Assembly (NCBI RefSeq): GCF_014224155.1
Contig: NZ_JAASUI010000004.1
Coordinates: forward strand, 1 to 64,000
Reading direction: 5' to 3'
DNA from: Listeria cossartiae subsp. cossartiae
Lineage (GTDB): Bacteria > Bacillota > Bacilli > Lactobacillales > Listeriaceae
DNA: 64,000 bases
Of the stretch, positions 25,803 to 34,968 are shown piece by piece; the first letter of the stretch is position 1, and every line of letters starts with the position of its first letter. The translations under genes and the position numbers were made by a program. A model generated the notes under the pieces. That model worked only from the letters and a program-made list of their open reading frames with translations. It had not been told where the DNA came from and searched no databases.

Positions 25803-25992
25803 AATACATTGCTAATCTTTAAAGCAGTAGTGTATTAATATGATAAACCAAATCCCGGTTGTACCCGTGATTTCACGGTCAACATATAAGTAACACTCCC
25901 TTTAACAATCGGGCGCGCAACCCGATTGTCTTTCAACCTTACCAGTTGAAAGAGCACGTTCCTTTCTGAGCCTTAGGAACGTGTTTTTATTT
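25803..25992 (+). ncRNA. Candidate ~188-nt structured small RNA
   Basis: Five successive hairpins follow the perfect promoter. (1) 25803-25813 with 25826-25836, 11 bp including two G-U. (2) GTTG/CAAC around CCGTGA/TCACGG (25865-25870 with 25873-25878). (3) ACAATCGGG / CCCGATTGT (25905-25913 with 25921-25929). (4) TTTCAAC / GTTGAAA (25931-25937 with 25945-25951). (5) CACGTTCCT / AGGAACGTG (25955-25963 with 25975-25983), then TTTTTATTT, an intrinsic terminator. A 17-codon frame from ATG 25840 has no ribosome-binding site. I cannot match it to a named Listeria sRNA. It does not fold as a 6S rod and is not a known riboswitch class. The single-stranded ACTCCCTTT (about 25895-25903) could be a base-pairing region. 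Confidence 0.75.
25955..25992 (+). terminator. Intrinsic terminator of the candidate small RNA
   Basis: 9-bp perfect stem CACGTTCCT / AGGAACGTG with an 11-nt loop and a TTTTTATTT tail. The tail is also the first arm of the first hairpin of the tandem repeat array. Confidence 0.85.
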
Positions 25993-26490
25993 GGCCCGTT
26001 CGAAGCAAAGCGAGTTACGGGCCAAATATGCATGCGAGCGCAGCGAGCATGTAATCCTTCCAGAAACCTGCGCCCACCACACAACCTGTCCTCCCCCATC
26101 CAAATCCATCCACCATCAACCGACAACCCACATTCCCATTCGGCCGTTCGAAGTGTAACGAGTTACGGCCCAAATATGCATGCGAGCAAAACGAGCATGT
26201 AATCCTTCCAGAAATGTGCGCCCCCACACAACCTGTCCTCCCCCATCCAAATCCATCCACCATCAACCGACAACCCACATTCCCATTCGCCCGTTCGAAG
26301 TGTAACGAGTTACGGCCCAAATATACATGCGAGCGCAGCGAGCATGTAATCCTTCCAGAAACCTGCGCCCACCACACAACCTGTCCTCCCCCATCCAAAT
26401 CCATCCACCATCAACCGAAAACCCATATTCCCATTCACCCGTTCGAAGCAAAGCGAATTACATCCCAAATATACATACAAAAAAACTCAT
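25988..26490 (+). repeat. Tandem array of ~148-bp units (three full, one partial)
   Basis: Equivalent points (CGTTCGAAG) fall at 25997, 26145, 26292 and 26440, giving spacings of 148, 147 and 148 bp. Each unit has two GC-rich dyads followed by a C-rich, G-poor stretch (CCTCCCCCATCCAAATCC). In copy 1 dyad A is a 12-bp hairpin (TATTTGGCCCGT / ACGGGCCAAATA). Dyad B (TGCATGC / GCATGTA) encloses GAGCGCAGCGA. Copies 1 and 3 are nearly identical; copy 2 has small changes and copy 4 decays. Leftward frames crossing the array are repeat artefacts without ribosome-binding sites. Function unknown: structured RNA, protein-binding array, or a remnant mobile repeat. Confidence 0.85.
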
Positions 26491-26841
26491 TTTTCAATAT
26501 TTTCGAAAATTTTTAAAGCCTAACAACTAATTTATATGCTCTATATATTCAAAAACCCCCTCTCCACATCGCTCATCAAAACCAAACCCTCTCTCCCACC
26601 TACATTCCCACCCTAAAAAAACTCAAAAACAAATATGTCCAAATTTTGAACTTCACTCTATTTCCAATAAATTTCTTTTAAAAAACCCATGATTTCTCGA
26701 GAACCCACATGATATTATAACTTTGTTTAGAGGTATATTCGTTTCAAACTACATTTCCCAACTAATTTTTGTTGCTGAAATAGTCCGTTTTAACGAATAA
26801 CTAATTACGAATACATTCAAAAAAAGGAGGAAATTAGACAT
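26491..26841. other. C-rich, gene-free region upstream of the internalin
   Basis: No gene is visible. The plus strand from about 26560 to 26620 is rich in C and poor in G (CCCCCTCTCC, CTCTCTCCCACC), continuing the bias of the repeat array. The remainder is AT-rich and should hold the internalin promoter and leader, but no strong -35/-10 pair stands out. A GGAGGAAATTAG ribosome-binding site precedes the internalin start. No PrfA box was seen. Confidence 0.4.
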
Positions 26842-29634
26842 ATGCAAAAAGCAATAAAAATAATGTTAGTTTTATTTTTAATCACAACCGTATTTTTACC
26901 TTTTAGTAATGTACGAGCAGCATCAACTGATGTAGTAAATATCCCGGATCCATATTTAAATGAAGGTCTTAAAAATATCATAGGAAATCCGTTCTTAACA
27001 GAATTGACTGAAGCAAACCTTGAGACGATTACTATAGCGGATATTTCCTATATGTATAGTTCACCTGGGTATCCTGTCACTGGGTTAATTAGAGATTTAA
27101 CTGGACTCGAAAAAGCAGTCAACATGACCAATTTATATTTTTCAAACCAAACAGAAATCACCAATTTAAATCAGATTAAAAACTTACCTAATCTGAAAAA
27201 AATCGTTGGTGTTTCTACTGGATTGAATGATATTAAAGCTCTTGGCGAGATGCCAGCACTCGAAGAATTAGAACTAGGCGGGGATTATATCACTGATTTC
27301 ACTCCCTTACTTGAAAAAGAAAACTTAAAATCATTTTCTTATAACTCGTATGCTTGGTTAGATCCAGCATATCATCAAATCAATAATGAAGAATTCACAA
27401 AATTTGCAAACCTCAAATCACTTGAGAAATTAGATGTAACTTGGAATAATATTAGCGATTTAGCAGCATTAACTGCAAATGATCACATTACAAACTTAAA
27501 TCTAAGTTACAACAAGTTCACTAATGTAGCTCCAATTGCTACGATGAAAAAACTTAAAGTCCTTTATTTAAACAATAACAACCTAACTTCCATTGATTCG
27601 TTAAATACACTAAGAGGATTATCTATTGCTTACGCTGATAATAATAACATTACTGATTTAAGTAAGTTAAAAGATTTTTTTGAAGGCATGGATGTCGTTG
27701 GAGATTATAAAGGTTTACAAGTTAATAGCCAAACTATCACACTTCCAACTATTAATATTAAAGAAGGGGCAACAGCTATTTCAAATAACCCTACTTTAGA
27801 TATTGATGGCAAAGAAATGCCTATTTCTAGTATTTCTGACGGTGGAACAGTATCGGCTGATAATAAAACAGTCTCTTTCTCTAACTTACCAATTGGAACG
27901 AAGACTGTGACTTACAATGCGACATTCACAGCTACTTCCGCTAAAGGAGTACCGCTTAGTTACTCTCTTAAAGTATCACAACCAATTACGGTATCCGAAA
28001 AAACCAATTCATCTGTAAACGTATTTTACAAAGATGAAAATGGCAATGAATTAGCTGCAAGTGAAACAATTTCTGGTAAATCCGGAGAAAATTATCAAAC
28101 AACAGAAAAAACAATTACTAACTACACATTAAAAGAAATTGAAGGCCAACCTTCAGGACAATTTGGCGATAGTGATACAACAGTCACTTACGTTTACGAA
28201 AAAGCAGATGGTGCACCCGTTACCGTGAAATACGTCGATGGCGATGGCAATGAATTAGCTACTTCTGACACATTGAACGGCAAAATTGATGCTCCTTACC
28301 AATCTACAGCCAAAAGCATCACTGGTTGGACAGTCAAAACGACTCCTACCAATGCTAATGGCGTATTTACAAACACTAACCAAACAGTCACTTATGTGTA
28401 TGAAAAAGCAGATGGTGCACCCGTTACCGTGAAATATCTCGATGGTACTGGCAACGAACTAGCTACTTCCGACACACTGAATGGCAAAATCGACGCACCT
28501 TACCAATCTACAGCGAAAAGTATCACAGGTTGGACAGTTAAAACTACACCTACCAATGCTAATGGCGTATTTACAAACGCTAACCAAACAGTCACTTATG
28601 TGTACGAAAAAGCGGACGGTGCTCCCGTTACCGTGAAATATGTCGATGGTACTGGCAACGAACTAGCTACTTCTGACACATTGAACGGCAAAATTGACGC
28701 ACCTTACCAATCTACAGCGAAAAGTCTTTCTGGTTGGACAGTCAAAACGACTCCTGCCAACGCTAATGGCGTATTTACAGATACTAACCAAACGGTCACT
28801 TATGTGTACGAAAAAGCAGATGGTGCTCCCGTTACTGTGAAATATATCGATGAGGATGGCAACGAATTAGCTACTTCCGATACATTGAACGGCAAAATCG
28901 ACGCACCTTATCAAGCCACAGCGAAAAGTCTTTCTGGTTGGGTAGTTAAAACGACTCCTGCCAATGCTAATGGCATATTTACAGATACTAACCAAACGGT
29001 CACTTATGTGTACGAAAAAGCAGATGGTGCTCCCGTTACTGTGAAATATCTCGACAGCGATGGCAACGAATTAGCTACTCCAGATACATTGAACGGCAAA
29101 ATCGATGCTCCTTACCAAGCTACAGCCAAAAGTCTTTCTGGTTGGGTAGTTAAAACGACTCCTGCCAATGCTAATGGCGCATTTACAGACACTAACCAAA
29201 CGGTCACTTACGTATACGAAAAAGCAGATGGTGCCCCTGTTACCGTGAAATATGTCGACGCGGACGGCAACGAATTAGCTACTCCAGATACATTGAACGG
29301 TAAGCTAGATACATCTTACGCAGCAACAGCTAAAAACTTGAGTGGTTGGAAGTTAACAGCCACACCGACCAACGCTAATGGCGTATTTACAACTGATGCT
29401 CAAACAGTCACCTTTGTATATGCTAAACAAGAAGACGATCCTAAAAAAGAGGATAAAAACAAAACACCTCTTAAAATTAGCGAAAACAAACCAAAAGCAA
29501 ACAAAGTAACTACAATAAAAAAACAAACAAAATTACCGAAAACCGGCGATAATCAACAAGATAGTATATTGTTCGGATTAGTTGGTACATGTTTCGTTCT
29601 CTTAGGAATTTACTCTATCTCTAAGAAAAACAGC
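26842..29634 (+). CDS. Internalin-family LPXTG cell-wall protein with LRR and MucBP repeats
   Basis: 931 residues. Signal peptide at 1-29. An internalin N-terminal cap precedes leucine-rich repeats of the 22-residue type (about 75-285, for example LKVLYLNNNNLTSIDSL) and an Ig-like inter-repeat domain (about 290-385). One divergent and six near-identical MucBP-type repeats of 68 residues follow. A Lys-rich spacer leads to LPKTG at 898-902, a hydrophobic helix and a KK tail for sortase A anchoring. LRR internalins bind host or surface ligands, and MucBP repeats are linked to mucin binding. Monocistronic. Ligand unknown. Confidence 0.93.
28211..29434 (+). repeat. Six tandem 204-bp repeats inside the internalin gene
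   Basis: Unit starts are spaced exactly 204 bp (28211, 28415, 28619, 28823, 29027, 29231), each encoding 68 residues beginning at the GAPVTVKY string. The first five are nearly identical at DNA level; the last diverges in its second half. A more diverged copy precedes them (about 28010-28210). Copy number is likely to vary between strains by recombination. Confidence 0.93.
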
Positions 29635-29648
29635 TAAAATAAACAGCG

Positions 29649-29687
29649 AAAACTCTCTTATTAATTGGATAAGAGAGTTTTTGTTTG
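29649..29687 (+). terminator. Terminator of the internalin gene
   Basis: AAAACTCTCTTAT / ATAAGAGAGTTTT stem followed by TGTTT. Confidence 0.85.
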
Positions 29688-29810
29688 GTAATTACTTCCT
29701 ATTGCACTACTTTCGACCTCAGAAAAACCCAATTTAATTCCTTTAAATTTCCCCATATCCTGTTATAATAGAAAATATAACATTGCCTCACGAAAGGAGA
29801 ACTATATCCT

Positions 29811-30047
29811 ATGGAAGAAATTAGCTACGCCGAAGTTGATAAAGCTTTAAAAAAGTTCCGTCCGTTTTTAGTTCGTGATGGCGGGGACTATGAACTTATC
29901 GAAGTCACACAAGACGGTGTCGTAAAAATTAAACTACTTGGTGCATGCGAGACTTGCCCCAGTTCTGATATGACTTTAAAAATGGGTATCGAATTAACTT
30001 TAGCTGAAAAAATTATCGGCTTTAAAGAAGTTGTTCAGGTTTTTTAA
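29811..30047 (+). CDS. NifU C-terminal domain Fe-S scaffold (YutI/NfuA-like)
   Basis: 78 residues, essentially a single Nfu domain. GACETCPSSDMTLKMGIE contains the CxxC (C46, C49) that ligates a [4Fe-4S] cluster between two monomers. Such proteins carry clusters from the Suf machinery (sufCDSUB at 37.8-43.0 kb here) to target enzymes. AAAGGAGAA lies upstream. Monocistronic with its own terminator. Confidence 0.94.
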   Translation: MEEISYAEVDKALKKFRPFLVRDGGDYELIEVTQDGVVKIKLLGACETCPSSDMTLKMGIELTLAEKIIGFKEVVQVF

Positions 30048-30057
30048 ACAAATATTT

Positions 30058-30090
30058 TAGCGGCCAAACATTCGGTCGCTATTTTTGTAT
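30058..30090 (+). terminator. Terminator of the NifU-like gene
   Basis: TAGCGGCC / GGTCGCTA stem (one G-U) followed by TTTTTG. Confidence 0.8.
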
Positions 30091-30157
30091 AAAAAGGTTT
30101 AGAAATCCTGTAAACGTCTATCATACAATATACATACAGTTTTAAGGAGGTAAGAAA

Positions 30158-30658
30158 ATGGTCGAAAAACAAAGTGCCTTAGAATCAAAAGCACGCAGTT
30201 GGCTCATCGAACGTGGCGTAGAAATTGACGATATTGCCGAACTTGTATTATTTTTACAACAAAAGTACCATCCCGGATTAGAATTAGAAATTTGTCGGCA
30301 AAATGTCGAGCATGTTCTTCGCAAACGTGAGGTTCAAAATGCTGTTTTAACCGGCATACAGCTTGATGTCATGGCCGAGAAAGGCGAACTTGTCCAACCA
30401 CTACAAAATATCATTAGCGCTGATGAGGGGCTGTACGGCGTCGATGAGATTCTCGCACTTTCCATCGTCAACGTATATGGCTCGATTGGATTTACCAACT
30501 ACGGCTATATCGATAAAGTGAAACCCGGAATTCTCGCAAAACTAAATGAACACGATGGCATCGCCGTTCATACGTTCCTTGATGACATTGTTGGCGCCAT
30601 CGCTGCGGCTGCCGCAAGTCGTCTCGCTCATAGCTATCATGACGACATCGTAAATTAA
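30158..30658 (+). CDS. ltrC: Phosphatidylglycerophosphatase A-like protein (LtrC)
   Basis: 166 residues, PgpA/YutG family. The N-terminal SALESKARSWLIERGV, central YGSIGFTNYGYIDKVKPG and C-terminal HTFLDDIVGAIAAA are the family blocks with the Asp/Glu residues expected at the metal site. Despite the family name it lacks strong membrane helices. In Listeria this gene was described as ltrC, required for growth at low temperature. AAGGAGG precedes the ATG. Monocistronic. The lipid phosphatase activity is family inference. Confidence 0.88.
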   Translation: MVEKQSALESKARSWLIERGVEIDDIAELVLFLQQKYHPGLELEICRQNVEHVLRKREVQNAVLTGIQLDVMAEKGELVQPLQNIISADEGLYGVDEILALSIVNVYGSIGFTNYGYIDKVKPGILAKLNEHDGIAVHTFLDDIVGAIAAAAASRLAHSYHDDIVN

Positions 30659-30660
30659 AT

Positions 30661-30709
30661 AAAAACCAGTAAAACTAGAGGTCATTCCTCCGATTTTACT
30701 GGTTTTTGT
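30661..30709. terminator. Bidirectional terminator
   Basis: AAAACCAGTAAAA / TTTTACTGGTTTT with T runs on both strands. It includes the 3' end of the convergent CBS-domain gene. Confidence 0.85.
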
Positions 30710-31992
30710 TTGCTTAATTTCACTTCCACTTGGCGAATCGAGTTTTTATTCATCGAGCGCACGATAAAGCGGTACCCCTCATGCTCCATCTCATCGCCCG
30801 CCTCTAAATCAAACCGTTCGAGCAGCATCCATCCCGACAACGTATGCACGCCCGGCCCTTCAATCGGAACCCCGAGCGCTTCTTCCACTTCCAGGAGCGG
30901 CTCAGATCCTTCAATAATAAAATGATTTAAAGCAACTTTGCGAATCCCTTTTGGCCCCTTCGCTTCTTCCATATCACCGACAATCACTTCCATCACATCT
31001 TCCAACGTCACAATCCCCGAAGTCCCACCATATTCATCCGTCAAAACAACAAACGGCTCACTTTCTTGCTGCATTTTCACAAGTAATTCTTCTAAAATGG
31101 TCCCTTCAAACACCTCTAAAACAGGTGTAATAAATGGCTTAATGGATTGTGTTACTATCGTTTCATCTTTACCAAGGCCCGCCATGACCGCGCTGACCCG
31201 GAGCATCCCGATAATATGATCCTTATCCTCATCTTCTGTTACCGGAAAAATATGATATGTATGCTCAGAAGTTAATTTCAACAAATCTCGCACCGTCGCC
31301 GTTTGATCAATCGCAATCACCGACATTCGCGGTATCATCACTTCTTTCGCCGGCACATCCCCAAGTTTAAAAATATTTTTCATATAGCGAAACTCTTGCG
31401 GATTCAAAAGCCCTTGCCTATAGCTATCTTCAAAAATAATCTTCAGTTCGGTCGGTGTCATTTGGTCCGCATCAACCGTTTGCTTCACCCCAAACATCCG
31501 CGTAATTAAATTCGCTGAGTTATTTAACAGCCAATTAAGTGGAAAAGTCAGGCGGTACCAATAAACAAGCGGACGCGCGATAAACAGCGCTACTTTTTCC
31601 GTGCTTTGAATCGTAAATGTTTTCGGCGCAAGTTCCCCAAGTACCACATTTAAGAACGTAATTAAAATAAACGAAACAAAAATCGAAATCGGCTTTTCAA
31701 CAGATTCTGGCACTGGTAACATTAAAAATAATGGCTCTAACCAACCACGCATCGTTGCTTCACCAACCCACCCCATAGCAAGCGCAGCGAGTGTATTCCC
31801 TAACTGACAGGCAGCCAAATAATCATTCATATTCGAAGTAACTTTTTTTACATATTTTGCTCGTGGGTCCTCTGAGGCTACTAGCTGGAGGACAGTAGGT
31901 TTTCGAATTGCGACAATAGCAAACTCACTTGCCACGAAAAACGCGGTTGCTGCAATTAAAAATATCACAAAGAAATCATTAAAAACGTCCAT
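30682..31992 (-). CDS. CBS/CorC-HlyC domain membrane protein (UPF0053, TlyC-like)
   Basis: 436 residues. An N-terminal DUF21/CNNM membrane domain (about 1-190, with several helices and NVVLGELAPKTF), two CBS domains (about 205-335, VPAKEVMIPR and GGTSGIVTLEDVMEVIVGD) and a C-terminal CorC_HlyC domain (about 345-425). The CNNM group exports or senses Mg2+; the hemolysin label is historical. It follows the GNAT gene on the same strand by 35 nt, so co-transcription is likely. Confidence 0.92.
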   Translation of the reverse strand: MDVFNDFFVIFLIAATAFFVASEFAIVAIRKPTVLQLVASEDPRAKYVKKVTSNMNDYLAACQLGNTLAALAMGWVGEATMRGWLEPLFLMLPVPESVEKPISIFVSFILITFLNVVLGELAPKTFTIQSTEKVALFIARPLVYWYRLTFPLNWLLNNSANLITRMFGVKQTVDADQMTPTELKIIFEDSYRQGLLNPQEFRYMKNIFKLGDVPAKEVMIPRMSVIAIDQTATVRDLLKLTSEHTYHIFPVTEDEDKDHIIGMLRVSAVMAGLGKDETIVTQSIKPFITPVLEVFEGTILEELLVKMQQESEPFVVLTDEYGGTSGIVTLEDVMEVIVGDMEEAKGPKGIRKVALNHFIIEGSEPLLEVEEALGVPIEGPGVHTLSGWMLLERFDLEAGDEMEHEGYRFIVRSMNKNSIRQVEVKLSKQKPVKSEE

Positions 31993-32027
31993 TCTACATC
32001 CTCCTTATCCCCATTCTATACCCGTTT

Positions 32028-32471
32028 TTAGCGTTTGAACCACAAGTCGGCCACTGCCTCACCGTCGATAATTTCACCTGTTTTCTCAAAACCATATTTT
32101 GCATAAAATTTCTCCGCTACAATATTGTCTGGTTCATAAGATAAACGTAGCCGGGCGGGCTTTTCTGGTAGATTTTTCACCATCTCGATAATTTGCTCTA
32201 ACGCATCCCCGCCGTAGCCTTTACCTTGATGCTCTTTCCCAGTCATAAATCGCACCAGCCAAAACTCGCCATCATCCGTATCCATACCGTACATCGCGTA
32301 ACCAACCGGCATATTGTCCGCATAAATAACAAGCGAATGATACGTTTCTTCAAAACTTGCTTCAATAATCGAATACCAGTTTTCTGCAACAAATGTTTTT
32401 TGGTGAGGATGCACTTCTAACTTCGCCGTTTCGTGAAAATTGTCTTTCGTTACTTTTTGAATTGAGACCAT
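32028..32471 (-). CDS. GNAT-family N-acetyltransferase
   Basis: 147 residues, one GNAT domain. The acetyl-CoA pyrophosphate loop is HQGKGYGGDAL with Q82 to G87 matching Q/R-x-x-G-x-G/A. Strand beta-4 (EFWLVRFMTG) precedes it, and AEKFYAKYGFEKTGE is the usual C-terminal block. Similar to spermidine/diamine acetyltransferases such as B. subtilis BltD/PaiA; the acceptor is not known. Upstream of and probably co-transcribed with the CBS-domain gene. Confidence 0.88.
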   Translation of the reverse strand: MVSIQKVTKDNFHETAKLEVHPHQKTFVAENWYSIIEASFEETYHSLVIYADNMPVGYAMYGMDTDDGEFWLVRFMTGKEHQGKGYGGDALEQIIEMVKNLPEKPARLRLSYEPDNIVAEKFYAKYGFEKTGEIIDGEAVADLWFKR

Positions 32472-32491
32472 TTCCTAACCTCCCATTTATT

Positions 32492-32520
32492 AAAAAAAAG
32501 AGCAGAAAAATTCCGCTCTT
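32492..32520 (-). terminator. Terminator of the NagD-like gene
   Basis: AAGAGCGGAA / TTCTGCTCTT stem, then TTTTTT on the minus strand, immediately after the HAD gene stop. Confidence 0.75.
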
Positions 32521-33294
32521 CTAGTTAAATTTCCAATCTGTTAGCTTCGTTACAGCGTATGTAGGCTGGATTTCTTTTGTAAGTAGTGCTTCTTTGGAGG
32601 TAAAGCCGGTATGGACGATTAACGTATCCATGCCGTAATTGATTCCCGCCATAATATCGGTTTCGTAGTTGTCGCCAACCATGATTGCTTCGTCTTTATG
32701 GACGCCGAGTTTCGCAAGTGCTTGCTCCATAATGATCGATTCAGGCTTCCCAATAAAAATCGGCGCCGTTTCTGTCGCCACGGAAACAACCGATGTAATC
32801 GAACCATTTCCCGGAAGCAGCCCGCGCTCAGTTGGAATTGCCGCATCGCCATTCGTCGAAATAAACATCGCGCCACCACGAACTGCAAGTGCCGCCTTCG
32901 AAAATTTCTCATAATCGACTTCCCGGTCAAGCCCCACAACGACAAAAGCTGGATTACTAGAAGTTATTTCAAATCCATTATCCGTTAGTTCTTGTTTTAT
33001 TCCACGTTCACCGATAACATAAACCGATTTTTCGCGTTTTTGTTCGAGCATAAATTGCACGGTTGCTTGCGAAGTCGTAAAAACATCGTCACTTACAGCT
33101 TGAATTCCCATGCCAGTTAAATGTTCTGCTACTTGCCCAGGTGTTTTTGTTGAATTGTTTGTTACAAATAAATACGGGAGTCCCGCACGTTTTAAGTTTT
33201 CGATAAAAATGATTGCTTCGGGAATAACTTCTGCCCCGCGATACATCGTGCCATCTAAATCAATTAAATACGCTTTATAATTCTTCAATTCCAA
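32521..33294 (-). CDS. NagD/YutF-type HAD phosphatase
   Basis: 257 residues, HAD superfamily IIA. Motif I DLDGTMYRG has the nucleophile D12 and acid/base D14. Motif II FVTNNSTKT follows, and motif III/IV is MVGDNYETDIMAG. NagD and YutF dephosphorylate small sugar phosphates or nucleotides in the cytoplasm. It is the last gene of a three-gene leftward unit yunD-yutD-yutF. Confidence 0.93.
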   Translation of the reverse strand: MELKNYKAYLIDLDGTMYRGAEVIPEAIIFIENLKRAGLPYLFVTNNSTKTPGQVAEHLTGMGIQAVSDDVFTTSQATVQFMLEQKREKSVYVIGERGIKQELTDNGFEITSSNPAFVVVGLDREVDYEKFSKAALAVRGGAMFISTNGDAAIPTERGLLPGNGSITSVVSVATETAPIFIGKPESIIMEQALAKLGVHKDEAIMVGDNYETDIMAGINYGMDTLIVHTGFTSKEALLTKEIQPTYAVTKLTDWKFN

Positions 33295-33307
33295 ACTACC
33301 TCATTTA

Positions 33308-33583
33308 CTATTTTACTTTTTTAATAACAAAATACGCACAACCAAAATTACAGTATTCATAAATATATTCTTTTAACGTGCTAATCTTGTTGTCGTATGC
33401 GGCTTTGCGGTTGTCGTCTTCGAAAAAGCCTTTCAGTCGCAGCTGATCGTAACCCCAGTCGCCCACTATATAATCATAGCGCCCAAGAATATCGCTAAAC
33501 CGTTCATTTAACTTTTCCTCGTCAAAAGCATCGCGGTAATTGGTGATAATCTCGTAGTTTAAATCTTGAATCGTAATCGTCAC
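33308..33583 (-). CDS. YutD-like protein
   Basis: 91 residues from a GTG at 33583 with AGGAGG 7 nt upstream. The GTG overlaps the stop of yunD (GTGA), so translation is coupled. It begins VTITIQDLNYEIITNYR and contains YDYIVGDWGYDQLRLKGF, the YutD/DUF1027 signature. Small, soluble and of unknown function. Genomic association with YunD and YutF is conserved in Bacillales. Confidence 0.9.
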   Translation of the reverse strand: MTITIQDLNYEIITNYRDAFDEEKLNERFSDILGRYDYIVGDWGYDQLRLKGFFEDDNRKAAYDNKISTLKEYIYEYCNFGCAYFVIKKVK

Positions 33584-34968
33584 TTGTCTTCCTCCTGTCC
33601 GTACATTTTTTTGAGTTTCCATTTTAAAATATCTCGGAGTAATTCCGGTGTATATACTTCTTTTCGTTTAATTTGCTTCACTATCGGGAAAAATGGCGCG
33701 AATACAAACGTATCATGCGTCGCAATCCGGTATTCCCGTGTTTTATCAATCGGTTTATTATCAAAAAGTGCCACTTGATTTTCCGCGTCAAAACCCGCTC
33801 GGTCCATCAAAACGGTACCAAAATACTCGCCGCGGAAACCGAAACCTCGAAGTGGAATATCTTGCAGTTCTGCTTTTTTTCGGTAAATACCATCAATAAG
33901 TATCTCGAGCTCCTCGCCCGTCATCGTTAAAGCAATCGCGTTGAGCGGATGCGGCAACATTTGGTGAATATCAAAATCCGTCACAATGCCCGCTTCAAAA
34001 TCTGTCATAAAAATACCCGCGTTCATCACAAATGTTTCCGAACCAGTCCATTCACAAACCGCCTCGTTCAAAATGTGCGCAATTTCGGAGTCATCAAACC
34101 AATTATGCGCTAACTTCTCGGGAATCGCAACTACTTTTTCAGAGAGTTCGGCGCGCCCTTTATCAAAGAAACCTTGAATTTCAGTCGCTTCATCTGGAGC
34201 AGCCGGCAAATCTTCCGTTTTAAATGTGGTTGCTGTTTTCGAGATTAGCTGATTATTGTCATCTAGCTCAATATCAATTTGCCCGATATGTTCGCCCCAT
34301 CTTCCCGCCGCAGCAAGCAATGCGTTCCCTTCCACTTTCCCAGTTTCGAGTAAATGGTGCGTGTGCCCGCCTAAAATCACATCAATTTCAGGGATTTCAA
34401 GGGCAATTCGTTCATCCGTCGGCAAACCGAGATGGCTGAGCAAAATAACCAAGTTCGTATCTGCTTCCAAACCAGCCATTTGTTTTTTTATCGAGCTGAT
34501 TGGTTCTTCAACACCCCAACCCATTGCCTCATAATATTCCCGAAACGGCGCCGTCGCACCAATGATAGCAATTTTAATTTGATCTATTTCTTTATAAACA
34601 ATCGACTTCACCCAATCTGGCTGCTTCGTCCGTTCTTTATCCGCGTAAAAATTACAGCAAACCACTGGAAACGCCGCATGTTTATATAAATTTTCTAAAT
34701 CTTCATGTGCCAAAGTCGTTCCTTCATTATTACCAAAAGTCACCGCATCATACGGCAACTGATTGAGTAAGTCCGTATTCGCAAGCCCGTTCGTTCCTTC
34801 TGTAAGCGGATGAACCCGGTCCATAAAATCGCCAATATCAAAAAAGAGCGCCGACTTATTTTCTTTGTCTGCAGTCGTCCTTTTCTCTTTTAAGAAATTA
34901 AAAATACGTGGCCAATGTTCCAAGTGACTATGAACATCATTCGTATGCCATAAAGTTAAATGTTTCAT
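33580..34968 (-). CDS. YunD-type metallophosphoesterase / 5'-nucleotidase
   Basis: 462 residues from the ATG at 34968 (an ATG four codons earlier sits too close to GAGGAG). The N-terminal metallophosphatase domain has HTNDVHSHL at 8-16, FGNNEGTT, LLSHLGLPTDE and GGHTHHLL, all metal ligands of the UshA class. The C-terminal 5'-nucleotidase domain follows (about 265-440). There is no signal peptide, so it acts in the cytoplasm, unlike periplasmic UshA. It hydrolyses nucleotides or related phosphates (family inference). First gene of the yunD-yutD-yutF unit. Confidence 0.92.
   Translation of the reverse strand: MKHLTLWHTNDVHSHLEHWPRIFNFLKEKRTTADKENKSALFFDIGDFMDRVHPLTEGTNGLANTDLLNQLPYDAVTFGNNEGTTLAHEDLENLYKHAAFPVVCCNFYADKERTKQPDWVKSIVYKEIDQIKIAIIGATAPFREYYEAMGWGVEEPISSIKKQMAGLEADTNLVILLSHLGLPTDERIALEIPEIDVILGGHTHHLLETGKVEGNALLAAAGRWGEHIGQIDIELDDNNQLISKTATTFKTEDLPAAPDEATEIQGFFDKGRAELSEKVVAIPEKLAHNWFDDSEIAHILNEAVCEWTGSETFVMNAGIFMTDFEAGIVTDFDIHQMLPHPLNAIALTMTGEELEILIDGIYRKKAELQDIPLRGFGFRGEYFGTVLMDRAGFDAENQVALFDNKPIDKTREYRIATHDTFVFAPFFPIVKQIKRKEVYTPELLRDILKWKLKKMYGQEEDK

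Noticed and set aside
25803..25992. 6S RNA
   Set aside because: Length fits, but there is no long closing rod with a central bubble; the RNA is a string of local hairpins.
26015..26451. Leftward open frames across the tandem repeats (up to 129 codons)
   Set aside because: They have no ribosome-binding site, arise from stop-poor C-rich repeats and change frame between copies spaced 148 and 147 bp. Repeat artefacts.
25997..26490. Possible CRISPR array
   Set aside because: Units are about 148 bp with near-identical whole units and no unique spacers; no cas genes nearby.
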